A stretch of 64,000 nt of DNA from contig CM012954.1 in assembly GCA_000181795.3 (NCBI GenBank), positions 8,339,475 through 8,403,474 on the forward strand, given 5' to 3'. The notes beneath the pieces were generated by a model. That model searched no databases. It saw nothing but the letters and a program-made list of their open reading frames with translations, and had not been told where the DNA came from. Below, piece by piece: positions 47,445 to 62,000 of this stretch. How positions within the stretch are numbered: position 1 is the stretch's first letter; every line of letters starts with the position of its first letter. The DNA comes from Trichinella spiralis. Lineage: Eukaryota > Nematoda > Enoplea > Trichinellida > Trichinellidae. Position numbers and translations under genes: made by a program.

Positions 47445-50431
47445 TCATGTTTGTAAATTTTGGGGTATGCAGCGTTTCAGCACGTTATTTATCAAACGAT
47501 GTACATCGTCGTTGTTGCATTCCACAGTCTAAATATAAATAATAAAACAAACAAATAGAACATCTCGTTTCATATAATTATATTTAAAAACGTTATTATG
47601 ATTGTTTTTCTCTACAAACCTTTTCATCCAAATCAATAACAGCTACTTTTTCGTCGATTTTCACCTGCAATTTCGAACCACTTGGACATTTCTGTTCAAC
47701 TAGTGTCTCTTTACCGAACATGTCAAGTAGCATATCGGTTACGCAAACTCTATACTGCTGGTTCAAATCACCATCTATACTTAACACAGGAATATCTGAA
47801 AAGAAAACTTTTGTAGTTGTAGAGCATGAAATGATAACAAATGCATTATGCAAAATACCTGCCAATGCAATTTGCCCTGTTTGCGCTTCTAAAACAGCGG
47901 TGACAATCGTATCTGCATACATATCGTTTACAGGACTTGAAAACCACTGAAAGAATCTTTTTTACAGAAAATAATAAAATCTAATAAACAATAAACGATA
48001 CTTCGATTTGAATAACAGGAATTTTGACACGAATAGTGATCACTTTGAACGCTCGTAACAATTTGCCTTCTCCATCTTTATATTCTTCTAGTATTTCCAA
48101 TTTACCAGCGGTTACTTCATTCAAAAAGTAATTCAACAACGTCAAATGCCCATTAAAAAATACATTTTCAGTTTGTAAAATATTTCCTTTCGATAAATCA
48201 GTATAACCTTAAAAATTGAAATAGTAAAAAAGATTTCATATTCAAAGCATATCATACTTGAAACATCGTTCGAGTGCATCAAATGATAGTCGAAATTACG
48301 CCTGATCATCACGCCCGATACCACGTCCCCGTGCTCAGCTTTTTTCGTCGCCATTTGACCAACCACCTACAATGAGACCAATATTTTTTTCAGAAAAAAG
48401 ACAAAATACGATAATGGTTGTAATAATTCAACTTTTGTTGTTTTTTCCCCTCGAAAATGCAACGACACTGGTTCAGTATTTCTGGGACTGAACGACTGCA
48501 TACAGGTCGGATCATCTTCATATTCACGCATAATGGCCGCTTTCAGACGTATCATCTCTGTCGCCTCTCCATGTACGAAAACTAAATTTGGAGGTTTCAG
48601 GCGACGAATAAATTCCGACGTTTGCTTGTAATCAGCATGAGCCGAAAAGCTCACATAAGCCACCTTCAATTCAGTAAAACTTTGGTCGATTTAGATTTAT
48701 ACACAAATATGCACAACTCTACCTGCATCCGGAGGGCTAATTTCGCGCCATTCAATCCGACAATTTCTTTCGGCTCGCTTAAAATGTGCTTGGCAAGCGT
48801 ACCTTCAACACAATAGCCAGCAATAATGCAACCATTCTTCGTATCTGTACACCACATTTCAAACAATTCACGACTCAATCCACTCTGTATGAAAATAAGA
48901 TGCTTCGATAAGAAGTTATTTACCGTATTCTATTGAATTCACTTACTTGCAACATGCCCGGACTGGCAAGAACTACGCACGGTCCGATATCTTCAAAAAA
49001 ATCAATAGACCGTAAGCTGCGTACGTGCTTGAAAAGAAACGGATTTTGCACGGCAATTTGCTTTTGTATATTTTGATTCATGCCACTTATAAATGTCTGA
49101 TAGACGGCCATGCACTTTTTAGCCAAAGAGCTTGCAAAAAAAATTGGAATATTCTGCAGTTCAGCATGTTTGGTCCAAAATTCATCTGTTCAAATTAAAA
49201 ACAAAAGAATTTAAAATGTTCACAGTCAGAAACTCATAAAAATTACCCAATATCAATAATAATTCTTGTGCACGACCGAGAGCAAATACTGGAATCAAGC
49301 AACGTCCTCCACGTGACACAATAGTATACACCATGGAAGTGAAACGATGCTCACGATCTTCACGATTTTCGTGAATTTGAGTACCGTATGTAGATTCCTA
49401 AACAATAAAAAATGTCTATCAATATCAACTAAAAATTCAAAAAAATATATATATAAGCCATACTGCAATCAGAACGTCTGGTCTTATGCTGGGTACTTCA
49501 GCAGCGCAAAGATGACGATCTTCTAGTCGAGAATAATCGCCAGTATACAATATCTAAAAATAATTACTAAACATTAAATGCTTTCAGTACTCAAGAAATT
49601 TAAATTACCCTAACACCAGCAATTTCAATCATGAACATACAAGCACCAAGAACATGCCCAGCCACGTAACACCAAAATTTAATACCATTCACTTCTTTTT
49701 GCTTAAAACAGAGAAAAAATATTTATCCAAAATATTACTTTAAAAGTCAGTGTACCTCGTGAAAGTCTATTAGTTCAATTTTATCCATACTTTTTTCCAA
49801 TTCGTCTTCGGAATACAACATTTGATCAAGTCCAATGTTACTAAAAGAAGAACATCAGCACATAAGGCAAAGTAATAGGAAATAAACAATTTGTTTAAAG
49901 TTAAAATGCTAAAATTAACAATACCAACCTAACTTTGACATAATCGGACAAGATTATCGGGTAAATTGCTTTGGTTGCATGTGTCATAAAACAACGCCCT
50001 CGAAATGTTGTTTTCTCCAAAAACCATGGCAGACCACCACAATGATCCAAATGAAAGCTTTAACATTTTCAAATGCATATTATAAGTTATATAATTATAG
50101 CTGTATGATTGAAAAAACTTACTGTGTAACAAGCAACAAGTCAACCTTTTCACAGTCGATAGTGTCAACAAATGGTAAAGCATCAACTCCATTTAAGCCA
50201 GGATGAATACCACAGTCAAGCTATAAAGATACACGTCAAAGTAAGGATTACATGATATGCAAAAAAATTACCAAAATACTTTTCCCTTTAAACTGAATTA
50301 AAATACAAGAACGACCGACTTCTTGACCTGCTCCACTAAAAAGTATTATGTAAATACAGTACTTTGCACTGAAATTCATACAGTGGCTTTATGATTAATT
50401 CGTCATCTTCGCCTTCCAAAACTTCAGCCAT
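47445..50431 (-). CDS. CPSF3: CPSF73, mRNA 3'-end endonuclease
   Basis: This is the metallo-beta-lactamase/beta-CASP nuclease that cleaves pre-mRNA before polyadenylation and also histone mRNA 3' ends. Many short exons run from [20 protein letters not shown] (ATG at 50431) to the stop at 47445. Catalytic features are the HFHLDHC metal motif, [42 protein letters not shown], and the beta-CASP blocks [54 protein letters not shown] and [13 protein letters not shown]. The CPSF73-specific C-terminal domain follows ([34 protein letters not shown]). INTS11 and CPSF100 are excluded by these motifs and the intact active site. Confidence 0.95.
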
Positions 50432-51372
50432 TTCAATTACTCCTAAACGAAGAAAAAGCCTTACAACGTGAGGAAGACTATGGAAATAATAAAACGCTCA
50501 CCAATTTGTAAAATTACTAAAAATACTTAATGGGTACAACACTTACTAAAAAATGAGTTCAAAAAGATATGCAAAAAAATCATATCGCGTGACAATAAAA
50601 TTAAAAAAATTCAAGTTCAATAAAGTGATATATTCAAGCACAGTATCGAAATTGCAATAAACTACTTAAGATAAAGTTTTTATAGTCATAAAATAAACGT
50701 GACATTTTGCATTTGCAAATTTTAAGGATATTTCATTTATACATCTTTTTAGGTAAAAGCATTTGTATGTTATTATAATTTATATTGGACGACAGTATCC
50801 TTATTTTGTAAATTTTATTTTTTACAAAAATTAATTGTTTAAAAGTAAATTACATCCTTAAAATAATATCAAAAAGTCTGCCTACATTGCAAATTAAGAT
50901 AGAAAAATACTTCAGACTGTAAAAATCTGGGTCACATTTTGTTTTCATCATTTTCATTTAGTGAAGCTTTAAAACCGTATATTATGTATTTTAAATTAAA
51001 TATTTTGGAATACCTCAAAATTAAATAATTTATTCTCTTAATTCAATATTATTTTATATATTATCCATCATTTCGTTTATTTTAATAATGTAGTTTTGAA
51101 AAAATGTTAAAATGAATTTGTTGTAACTTTTTTTCAATGAAATGCAAGCATAAATGATGAAACGCAATTTTGCTATGAATAATTTTCGTGTCTGTGGAAT
51201 ATGATTTTTTAAAGTGACAGTCTAAAAGTGTCGTCATATTTTTAAATAGTACCTGAATATTATTTTGGAAAGTTTTGTCTCTGTACTGTTGCTGTGGCTA
51301 GTATAGTGATATCTCTCATTAACTGCGGAGCTGTTATCTATAATTGAGAATTTGATTGCGACTATCCGGCTG
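50432..51372. promoter_or_regulatory. divergent region between CPSF73 and ARF
   Basis: About 940 bp, AT-rich, no supported exon. Next to CPSF73 a splice-acceptor motif (TTCGTTTAG on minus) ends 11 bases before the ATG. Confidence 0.4.
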
Positions 51373-52333
<961 letters not shown>

Positions 52334-52709
52334 AATTAGCCGTCTCATTTGTTGCAGATTGGTGAATGGTGGAAATACAACACTCTCTTGTTCTCAAGAT
52401 CTGCTGACAATACGTACTTTTTTTTCTCTGTTTTGCTTTGAACTCCATTAAAATTTTCACCTGATTTATTGATTTGCAAACTGCTGCTACTGTTACTGCA
52501 TTTGATTAGTGATTTGTTCACTATGTGAATTTTCATACGTACAAAATAGTGAAGCTGAAAATGCATTATACGTTTAATAAATAAACTGAGTACTTAGTTT
52601 CACAGAAATACGGAAAAGAGATATGATCTGGCAATGCAAAACAATTTCAAACACTTCTAATTAATGTTTTTGGTAAAATAATGAACAACGCAATAAATTA
52701 CACTTCTTT
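52334..52709. other. 3' spacer between ARF and NF-YB
   Basis: A 376-bp gap between convergent genes, AT-rich, with AATAAA-type signals on plus near 52578-52584. No gene. Confidence 0.5.
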
Positions 52710-53545
52710 TCAACTTTTCTGAGTTGCATCCCTTTCTTCTTTCATCATCGGTGTTTTTGATGCTAACCTTTGTTGCGTGCGAAACGAAATTCCAGCATTC
52801 ACTTGATTAAGAGGCGCTAACTGCAAAACTTGTAACTCACTACCATTATTGACCGTAACATATTGCGGCTGTGAATTTTGACCATTTGGCCCTGGCATCG
52901 ACTCGACAAACATTATAGGAACAGGATGACTTGATCCTGGTTGTGTGAGGTAAGCAATCTGTCCTGGAGCAGGTAATGTTGGTGCATTTTCGCCGGAGTC
53001 AGGTGATGCTGAAGACAAAATAAATTAACAAAGAAAAGACATTTCAGATGCATATAGTAGAAGAAATGTAGAAAAATCAGTTTCAACAGTTTACAAAATG
53101 CAACACATACGCGCACGTATTATGGGCACAGGAACGGTAACTTTTTCCTCTGCATCGCCTGCGCTGGATGACGTACTGTGGTCTGAGGTGGCTTTTTCAC
53201 TTTTCGGAACTGATCGAAACTTTTCCAAACAAACTGCCATAGTTGGTATATAATCTTCAAAGTCCAATCTTCGCAGTGCCCACATAATGTCATCTCCACT
53301 GATCGTTTTTCGCTTTTCAATTACGCATCGTTCAGCCGCTTCGCTTGTAATAAATGTAACAAATTCAGAAACGCATTCCTGACAGCACTCTTTCGCATCT
53401 TTAGCAATTTTCCCATTTACCGGTACCCATCGTTTCATTATTCTTGCAACATTTGCTGAAAAGTAACATTTCACAATTAATATGCAAATAAAACAAGAAA
53501 AAGCACATTACCAATTGGCAAAAAGCGATCTTGATCACGAATCAT
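52710..53545 (-). CDS. NFYB: CCAAT-binding factor subunit NF-YB
   Basis: The histone-fold subunit that dimerises with NF-YC, and with NF-YA binds CCAAT boxes. Three exons (53512-53545, 53111-53455, 52710-53008) join in frame to 225 residues. The H2B-like fold is [69 protein letters not shown]. The fold begins within ten residues of the chosen Met, so the Ser/Gln-rich N-terminus of the vertebrate protein is missing or lies in an exon I did not find. The C-terminal half is Gln/Pro/Ser-rich, as in transactivation regions. Confidence 0.93.
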
Positions 53546-54863
53546 ATCCTTGAACAACACTTCAATAGATTTGATCAATCAATAGAAGCAAAAAGCTATA
53601 TGGAAAACTTCACAAATTCAAAACTGGCGGTCCCTTACAACAACAATATCTTTAAAAATACTAAATTATCAAATAAAATAAAGAAAATTTCAAAAGCACA
53701 GCCTGCCGGTCAAATATTTGAAAACCAGTGAAAATGCGTTATGACAAGGTCACTCTACAAAAATGAAAAAATAATGAGACGCGTTTATGAATTAATAAGT
53801 ATAAAAATAAAATTATTTCTCATATGTGAAAATATTTATCGTTTAAAACACATTTTAAATAGTACATTCATTAGAATAAAATACATTAATTTGTTACAGA
53901 TTTCAAAATGATTTTCAAGTAAAAGAAATTTTTAATTAGAGAACATTAAAATTCTTCATTAATATTCATAAACAGAACTAAAATTTGATGTATAAAATTT
54001 TTTAATTGAGAAAAAAATTTTGATTACACAACAATACTTATTATCAAAGTGAATTTTGATTACAAATAATAATTGTAAATTTGAAGTAATATAATAAGTA
54101 ATAATTTAAATTTTAATAAAATTCAAATTTTTTATTTACATTTTTTTATATTTTGATAAAATATAGTTTAAAATTTTTTTAGGTCATAAAGCTGCACTTG
54201 CGTTTCATTTTTATTACGATAGTTCTTTGATGATGAAATTGTTGAATTGTAAGTAGCAGGTGTCCTCGTTTTTTGAATTCTTTGAAAAGTTTATTGATGT
54301 GAGATTTGAAATACTGGTCAACTGTAGTGATATATATAAGAAGAATACTCGTCGTATATTAATGTATTAGCGTGGTAAATGTTGCTGTGTTAACAGAGAT
54401 TAGTTATTGTTGTTCAGTAGTTTTCATTGTTTTTCTTTTCTTGTTAGTTTGTTTTCTTAAAGCAACTTTTTCTGTATTTGATATCTTGTTTTTTTGTTGT
54501 ATTGTGCGTATAAGAATCTTCGCATTTTCTATTCAGAAATTATTTATTGTTTATTTCAAGGTTGTTTAGAATGTAGTGTTGAGAAAAGTAATAATATTGG
54601 TTATAATTGGTTTTTCTTTATTGTTTTCCGTCTGTCCGATGTACTGAATTGTAAAAATTTATGTAAATAAAAGTGTTTGCGCGTTAGTATGCAAATTTTC
54701 AGTGTAGTATTGTGTATTCGTGTCATAGAAGGTGAAGTGCGCTTTCGTCGTACTGTATGTATAGTGCGACGTTGTAAATTTTTTTCTTCTCAATAAAAGA
54801 AAAGCGAAAATTAAATAAATCGAATAACGTGATATATTTTATTTATTCAAGATTGCCGTCAAC
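53546..54863. promoter_or_regulatory. divergent region between NF-YB and eIF2B beta
   Basis: This is 1.3 kb of AT-rich sequence. A T-rich stretch at 54370-54600 gives a long hydrophobic open frame on plus that looks compositional, not real. A splice-acceptor motif (TTTATTCAAG) ends 12 bases before the eIF2B start. Confidence 0.4.
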
Positions 54864-55931
54864 ATGAAAAACGACCAAGTTCCAATATCGGCTACGCATC
54901 ATTTTATCAATGAGATACGTATGAAAAAGGTGGTTGGTTCTTATCGAATAGCGCACGCGACCGTCACGTTCGTCAGGCGTTTGATCGCAACCAGGAAGTG
55001 GAACAATGTGGACAATTTGATCGCGATGCTGCAAGCCGAATGTCGACTGTTGAGCGAATGTTTGCCGAATCAGTTGATCGTTCCGAATATGATCAAGCGG
55101 ATTTTGAAGATGATTCGGGACGAAGTGCTGAGACAGCCGAACGCAGTCGAACGTGAACAGCATTTGAACGAGTCGTTGCAAAAATTGTGGACCGGCGATA
55201 CTGGCGACCAAGAGCTGGCCACGTCGAGAGAATGGAAAACGTCGATTGTGGAAAATGTCGGTGAATTGTTGGCCGAATTGGAAACTTGCGGCGACAATAT
55301 CGCAGCCCAAGCCGAACAGCACGTTCGAGCCGGCGACACGGTGGTCACTATTGGCTGGTCGAAAACTGTCGAAGCTTTTCTGCGTGCTGCGGCCAGTCGC
55401 CAACGTTTCCGTCTGTTAGTGGTCGAATGCGCGCCCAGAAATACTGGTCGCCTATTGGTGGAGGCGTTGAAAAATTGCAAAAATATCCACTGCCGATTGA
55501 TCGCCGACTCGGCCGCCTTTTCCACGATGCCTCAGGCGAGCAAAGTGATCATCGGTACTGAGCAGGTTTTGGCCAACGGCAGTCTGCGGGCCATTGCCGG
55601 CACGTACAGTTTGTGCTTGAGTGCGCACCATTTTCGCGTGCCGGTGATCGTCTGTTCGCCGTTTTACAAATTGACCCCGTTGTTTTTGTCCGAAGACGAC
55701 CAGGAACGTTTCAACGAACTTCGATCACCGATGGAACTGGTCCCGTTTTCCAACGCGATCACCATTGGTCGATTGCAAATTTACAATCCCGCCTACGATC
55801 TCGTCCCGCCCGATTTGATCACCCTGCTCATCACTAACGTCTCCGGTAACGCGCCTTCCTACATTTACCGGTTGATCAACGAACTTTACCACGCCAAAGA
55901 CACTTCATTCGCCGCTGCTGGATTGTCCTAA
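54864..55931 (+). CDS. EIF2B2: translation initiation factor eIF2B subunit beta
   Basis: A regulatory-core subunit of the eIF2 guanine nucleotide exchange factor, the target of the integrated stress response. A single uninterrupted exon encodes 355 residues, about the human length. The eIF2B alpha/beta/delta fold is visible from VVGSYRIAHATVTFVRRLIA through DTVVTIGWSKTVEAFLRAA, FRLLVVECAPRNTGRLLVEAL, SKVIIGTEQVLANGSLRAIA, VPVIVCSPFYKLTPLFLSE and YNPAYDLVPPDLITLLITN. The NPAYDLVPP motif favours beta over alpha and delta. It has no introns and is much GC-richer than its neighbours. It converges on plexin, with 145 bases between stops. Confidence 0.94.
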   Translation: MKNDQVPISATHHFINEIRMKKVVGSYRIAHATVTFVRRLIATRKWNNVDNLIAMLQAECRLLSECLPNQLIVPNMIKRILKMIRDEVLRQPNAVEREQHLNESLQKLWTGDTGDQELATSREWKTSIVENVGELLAELETCGDNIAAQAEQHVRAGDTVVTIGWSKTVEAFLRAAASRQRFRLLVVECAPRNTGRLLVEALKNCKNIHCRLIADSAAFSTMPQASKVIIGTEQVLANGSLRAIAGTYSLCLSAHHFRVPVIVCSPFYKLTPLFLSEDDQERFNELRSPMELVPFSNAITIGRLQIYNPAYDLVPPDLITLLITNVSGNAPSYIYRLINELYHAKDTSFAAAGLS

Positions 55932-56076
55932 CCTTTTTTTATCAAATTATTTTTTTTCTATAGGCATCGTCAGCGATCATTTTTTCTTATTTTATTAAAT
56001 CAACAAACGGAGCAAGCAGCAAGTTGCAACAAGAATACGTTTAATATAATATTATAGTACATGTTTTTCTTTTTCC

Positions 56077-59000
56077 TCATTTCGAAAATGAAACAACTTG
56101 TTCGAACCGATCGGCCAAATGTTGCCTTTGAGCGACAGGATTCAAACGTAAATCGTTAAGTATCTGAAATGAAAATATAATATTTTATTACTTTTTTTTC
56201 TTTAGTGTTCTGTTGTTTTGTTTATTTACCTGATCTTGATATCTCAATGAATAGAGGAACAATTCTCTCAAAGCACCGTTCGTATTCCACTGTTGACTGT
56301 ACAACGATGACAACGGTGCCATCAACGAATTCAACTCTTGATCAGTTACAGTAGGCAAGTGGCGGATGTCGTTGTAAAATCTGCCGAACGCGGCTCTGTA
56401 ACGTGGCAAATCGCGCGCGAACAGCAATTTGTTCGACGGCGAATCTTTGCCCAGTTGGGGTTCACTTGACGAACAAGCATCCATGAACATTTGGGCAATA
56501 ACTGACAAGCAAGAATCGACAGTGATCGTTTTTTCGACGTCGAAAATGAAATCTGGATTTTTGATTATATTCACCCAAAAACGCAACGGTAAACTGTTGT
56601 TTTTCCAAGCTTGAGCTACCGATCCGGGATCGGCTACTGGTAATCTGGCCGCTTCTTCTTCGAGCAAATCGAACAGATATTTGATCGGCGCGGGAAACGT
56701 GCTCTGTTCTACTGCCAACGTCGACGTGATGAAATCGTCGACAAACTGTTGTACAGTACCTTTGGTGCTCAACAACCGGGTCAAGTAAATTTCCGTTATT
56801 CTACTCGGCGTTCCACCGTTTCGTCTATTACTAGTTCCATCCGGTCGAATCAAATGCCAACATCTCAAATCGACATTTTCACGATTCTCCATCATCATCA
56901 CTTGTTGTTGCTGTTGCTGTTGTTCCTGCTTGTTGTTTTGTTGTTGGTGTTTGGATGTGCAATTGGAACTGGACGAAATCAGACAAGCCGACGAATCTAT
57001 TGATGCGTACGTGTGCGTGGAAAAATCTGTATAGCCAGAATAGGAACTAGACCGGAGAACAACGACAATTACAGCTTGATTTGGAAGTCTGTAATCGCGT
57101 ACAGTATTCAAACGAATCCAACCGTCTGATCGACGAGTTTGCAGATGCGGATGTTCCCGTAACAAAACGACACCGATATGACCATGCCATTCTATATATA
57201 TATATATGTATACAAATATTACATAATAACAACCAATACTGAATCAAGATGGACAACACAACACATACCAAGATCAATATCATGAACAGTTGGACGACTG
57301 CTGAAGGCAGTATTTTTATAAAGACAATCGAGAATTTTCGATTTCAGTTGCCTTATTGAATCGCAACTTAGAACACGACAAATAACTGTTTCAGTTGGTG
57401 TTGCATTGTCGCCAAGTTTTGGTGGAATGATTTTGAAATACTAAAAAAAGAAACAAAATGGAAATTAATTTATACCATCGAAGGAAACGCGGTTGGTTCT
57501 GCATTTTTCATACCAAAGTTTCATAATCAATCTGCTCTTTCAACAGGCGATCTTCAGAAAGGCTATATCTGGCGTCGAAAGTGACCGCATCAACTGGACC
57601 TTTCTCCGTTTGATGTTTCAAAGCTTTGAAAAGGAGAAACAACGACGAACCACTCGGACCTTGCAAATATTCGTACAGACAAAGTGCGATCCAATTTGCT
57701 AGCATCTTTTCAACCACCGATTCTGTACGTCGAAGCATCACTTGTGGATGCTTTTCAAGACCGGCTCTGGCGATCAATTGACGCAACAAAGCGATCACAA
57801 CTTCAGTCAAATATTGCATATTGTTCATCAGTGCTGCTGTCAACAACGAACCAACGTACACTTTGTCCGGTGCAGCGAATGACGACTGTCCTTCGAGAGT
57901 TCTCACCCAAGAAACGACAAACTGACGATTCATCAGCAGTTGTTCGAAATGAATCAAAGCATTTTGCACAGTTGCGCTATTTCTGAAATGTTTTTGGTAA
58001 GTGATATTTATTTACATGTTCTTTTTTTTACTTATTGCAGTTTTTTTTTCTATTTCGTAAGACAAACAACAAATCATGTTTGAGAATAGAATAATATTAT
58101 TATTATTATACTTACTCAATTTTACTGAATCGTTTCACCGTGGACATTTGAAGTACAGATCGATGTTCTTCTTTAAATAATACTCTGTTGATGAAATCAA
58201 TTCGACTACGATACGGTATGCCCAGAGCTACCAGATCACTGGTCAAATCCGACATGTCAGTTTGCAATTCAGCGAATGCTTCTTTGCATTCTTGACGTAC
58301 ATTGGATTCCAGGTTGTCCATTTGCAGTTGAATTCGACGATATTCTTTTTCTGCCAATGTGCTTTTATTGCGCCACCAAATGGCGGCGCCGACAATGACT
58401 AGAAACGCCAACGAACAACAACCACCAACAAGACCCCCTAGTAAAGCCATGTTTGTCTGACCAGCAGCAGCGAGAGGTTGATCGTCTTCCAAAATTAATT
58501 TTCCCAATTCAAATTGCAAATTGCCCACTCGTATGGAAACTGGACCTGATTCTGACGAAGAAAGCAGGCAAATCAACTGCGTGGAAGCTAGCAAAGTGAC
58601 ATTGCAACGATGATCACCGACCAGTACTGTAACATCGTATATGGAGCTGGCTGAATTTAAATTTGAACCCTGCAAGGAAAAAAAACGGAACAAAAATTTT
58701 AATTATAAAATGAATAGAATAACAAAAATCTTTCTTAAACAGATCATACCTCGATCACTAGTGGACCACTACCACGGTGAACTTTTACTCCACCCGGAAA
58801 AGCATAGTAGATTGGATCCGAGAAGATGGTGAATCCGAATTCGGATCCAAGATGTCGTACCGTTTCAACGTTATCCATTAAAAATCCAACATCATATCGT
58901 CGACTGTTGCTAATACTACCAATGGTGGATGTTTTCCATTCGTCAGAGGCACGTTTCAATCGATCCGACCCGGGTATCAATGCTGGACTTGGACAAAGCA

Positions 59001-62000
59001 TCGTTGTTGAATTGAGCACTTGACAAATCGAAGCTTCACTTTGTATCAGACCGTTTCGATTGATCAAATACATCAGAGGCTTTTGAACGGAATTCAGCTG
59101 CTGACCGTGAATCAGTAATCTTCTGCCACCGCTTCTGAATCCATCTTTTGGACTGATTGAAAAAATCACCGGATCAGCAGCATAAAAGAACGGTCCAGCT
59201 AGAGTTCTACTGGCACGGTCGAGTTGTACCAGAATACGTTCGGCGGTGATGTTGGGTGCTGGTGCGGCCGACGTGATACACACCAAATTTCGACTGGTTG
59301 ATTTGTCCCTAAAAGAACAATTAATTAATTAATTAATTTTACTGAAAATGAGAAACAAATGTGGAAAATGAAATTTCACCTTCTCACGTGGCATGGCATG
59401 GCACCGATGTGCACATCAACTACTGACGCTTCGAGGAGATGTTCACCGGTGATCACGAACTCTGTGCCACCAGACTGTGGGCCGGTGGTTGGATGATAGC
59501 CAGTGACTTTTGGATCAGTGAAAGTGAAGTGAAGTTGTGAACGACCGCGTCGGCCCATCTCCATGTCTACAACTACCGGTCCGGAGAGCGAATCTCTGGG
59601 ACTGGCGTCGGTGACACAGACAATTTTTTCCGACGTGTGATATTCGGTAACTCGGCAAGGTACTCCGGCCACGGATACCCGCTGATCAACATCCGATTGA
59701 CGCAAACCCAAGTCGTGGCCAATAATTTCCACGTGCGTTCCACCTTCGATTGGACCTACAGTCGGGAAGATGTCTTCGATCACTGGTGCCGGGCAGACGG
59801 CTAAACTCTGCGGGTAAGGAATTGCCGTTTGGCCGCTGCAACTTTTCCTTAGCCTACAGCCTCCGTCGCACCAGGCGCACTCATATCGACGGTCTAAATC
59901 CAAACAACGCGAACAGTCCGAAGCCATCAGTTCGCACTTGTAAAGCACCGCTTTGAGTTTGTCGATTTTTGTCCCTTTTCCCGTCTGCAAATGCAATTCG
60001 GCGGCAACGGACGGCAGGCGAGCATCGTACGAATAGGCGTACTCTTCGCATAGAAGGGTTTTTCCATTTTCAGACAAGCTGCCACGGACTCGTACGGCTC
60101 GGCCTTCGACTTCAGTTACGCAGACGACCATATCATCATTGCCTAAACTCAGCTTGTCCACGTTGACTACTGGAACCGAAACTGCAGTTGGATAATTTTC
60201 CGGAAGCAGCACTTCGAACGGAGTTTCCACATTCACATGCGGGCATGTGTTGCTTAATAATGCCGTATTTTCAGCAGTCTGAAAAATATTTGCTTGTAAT
60301 GAAAAAAGACAACAAACGAACGAACGAAAAGATCTATGTGTAACATTAAACAACAACAACAACAACCAACAAACAAACACTAACATCATCATTATTGTCA
60401 TGCAACTGTTTTGGTACAAGCCACAGCTGATCGTTGTGTGAGATGCGAACCTGATTGGAACAAGTGCCTGAATCACGTACACATAGACTATCTTCCAGGC
60501 ACCAATCACAATGCCAGCGGCTTTGCACACAGGCAGTGCAACTAAAATGATAAAGAAGAAAGGAAAAATTAATAATAAAAATAAAATCAATGGTAACTGT
60601 CGTATTACAGTTTATGGAATGAGCAGTCGTAAAAAGTGAATGTAGTTTGCAAAATTGCTCGCTGTGATCTGCTCGACCAAACTTTCAAAGGCACTGTAAC
60701 GAAATCTATAATAATAGGAATATTGGATAAATATTTTGAAGAAAAATGAATAAATAAATATATATATGTAAATTGATCAACTAATTCTATAACCTCTGTT
60801 TATAGTGATTCGAGGTCGTTGTTCAGGTTTTGGAAGCTGGCAAAGCAACTTGTTCGGAGGTAAAAACTCAGCAGCCACGTGGGCATGCAAAAAGACACAC
60901 TGATATTGGTCACCAAAAGCGGGTGGAGGTATAAAATTCAAGGTAAGGTGCACTTGCTACAACGATTGAGTAATAAATATAATTTTACAAGAGTATAATT
61001 GAAGAAAACAATTATTTCTATTTCAAATTTAAATACTTTAACGGTTGAAGAAGTATCATGCAAAGAAACATTTGCAGGTTCAACCGATTCAACACGCGGG
61101 CACTGATTTGACTCGAGTCCTGCACTTATCAAAAAGCCATGCTGCTGTTTGTCACCAACGAAAGTACATTCTTCTTTCAACACGCATCTGCAATTAAGAG
61201 AAACAACGTTCATGGCAAAGTTTAAACTTTTTGAAGACCCAAGAAATTTACTTATTTTCCAAAGTACACCAGCCACAGTAAGGATCGCCCGAAGCAACAC
61301 AGCTCGAACAATTCGAATAGGAAGAACAAGATTGCAGACGTACTTTAAGCACCTGAAATGTGGAACATGAAACACATGTCATGAATCATCAGGTATTTAT
61401 TGTACTTTATAAAAATATGCTAAATTGATAACCAACTTATTATTTGTAAAATATACATTGAAGAAATAATTTTCAAAAGAACAGAATTAATTAATCGAGT
61501 TGAAATGAAATTTTTCATTCAATTTGTTAAGCGAAAGAAAAAATGTCTTTTTTTAGACAACTGGATCACTTCATTTACTACGAATGGTTGACAATGAATG
61601 ATAAAAATGTCAAAAGCACTCTCGTGAAAATCACAGATGATGATATTTGCTCAATATATGAGAAAGTGGTTGTTGCAAAGTAGTCACCGTCGTTGGCTCT
61701 ATATTGAAATTTCAAGTCCTGCTCCAGGCCAGCAATTAGTAAATGTAAGTAGGAATTATATTTTCATTTTATTTCTTCTTTTCTTAATTTAAAATTGAAA
61801 ACTGGCAAGTTTTCAATTTTACACGGTCGCGTGAGTTCGATTTTTCTCCATTTGAAATTGTTTTTCATCTCTTTTCACTATTATGGTTATCAGTATTATT
61901 ATTATTATTATTACATACAATTGGGAGAAAATTTAGGTTCAAGCGATGAAAAATAGGCAGAATAGGGGAAAAACGAATATTTTCCAAATTTGTATCTCCA

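Noticed and set aside
54372-54569. Hydrophobic 65-codon frame before eIF2B beta
   Set aside because: Arises from a T-rich stretch (Phe/Val/Leu codons); no start context or family match.
54843-55525. 186- and 151-codon minus frames opposite eIF2B beta
   Set aside because: Antisense shadows of a GC-rich coding exon; composition Arg/Ser-rich without domains.
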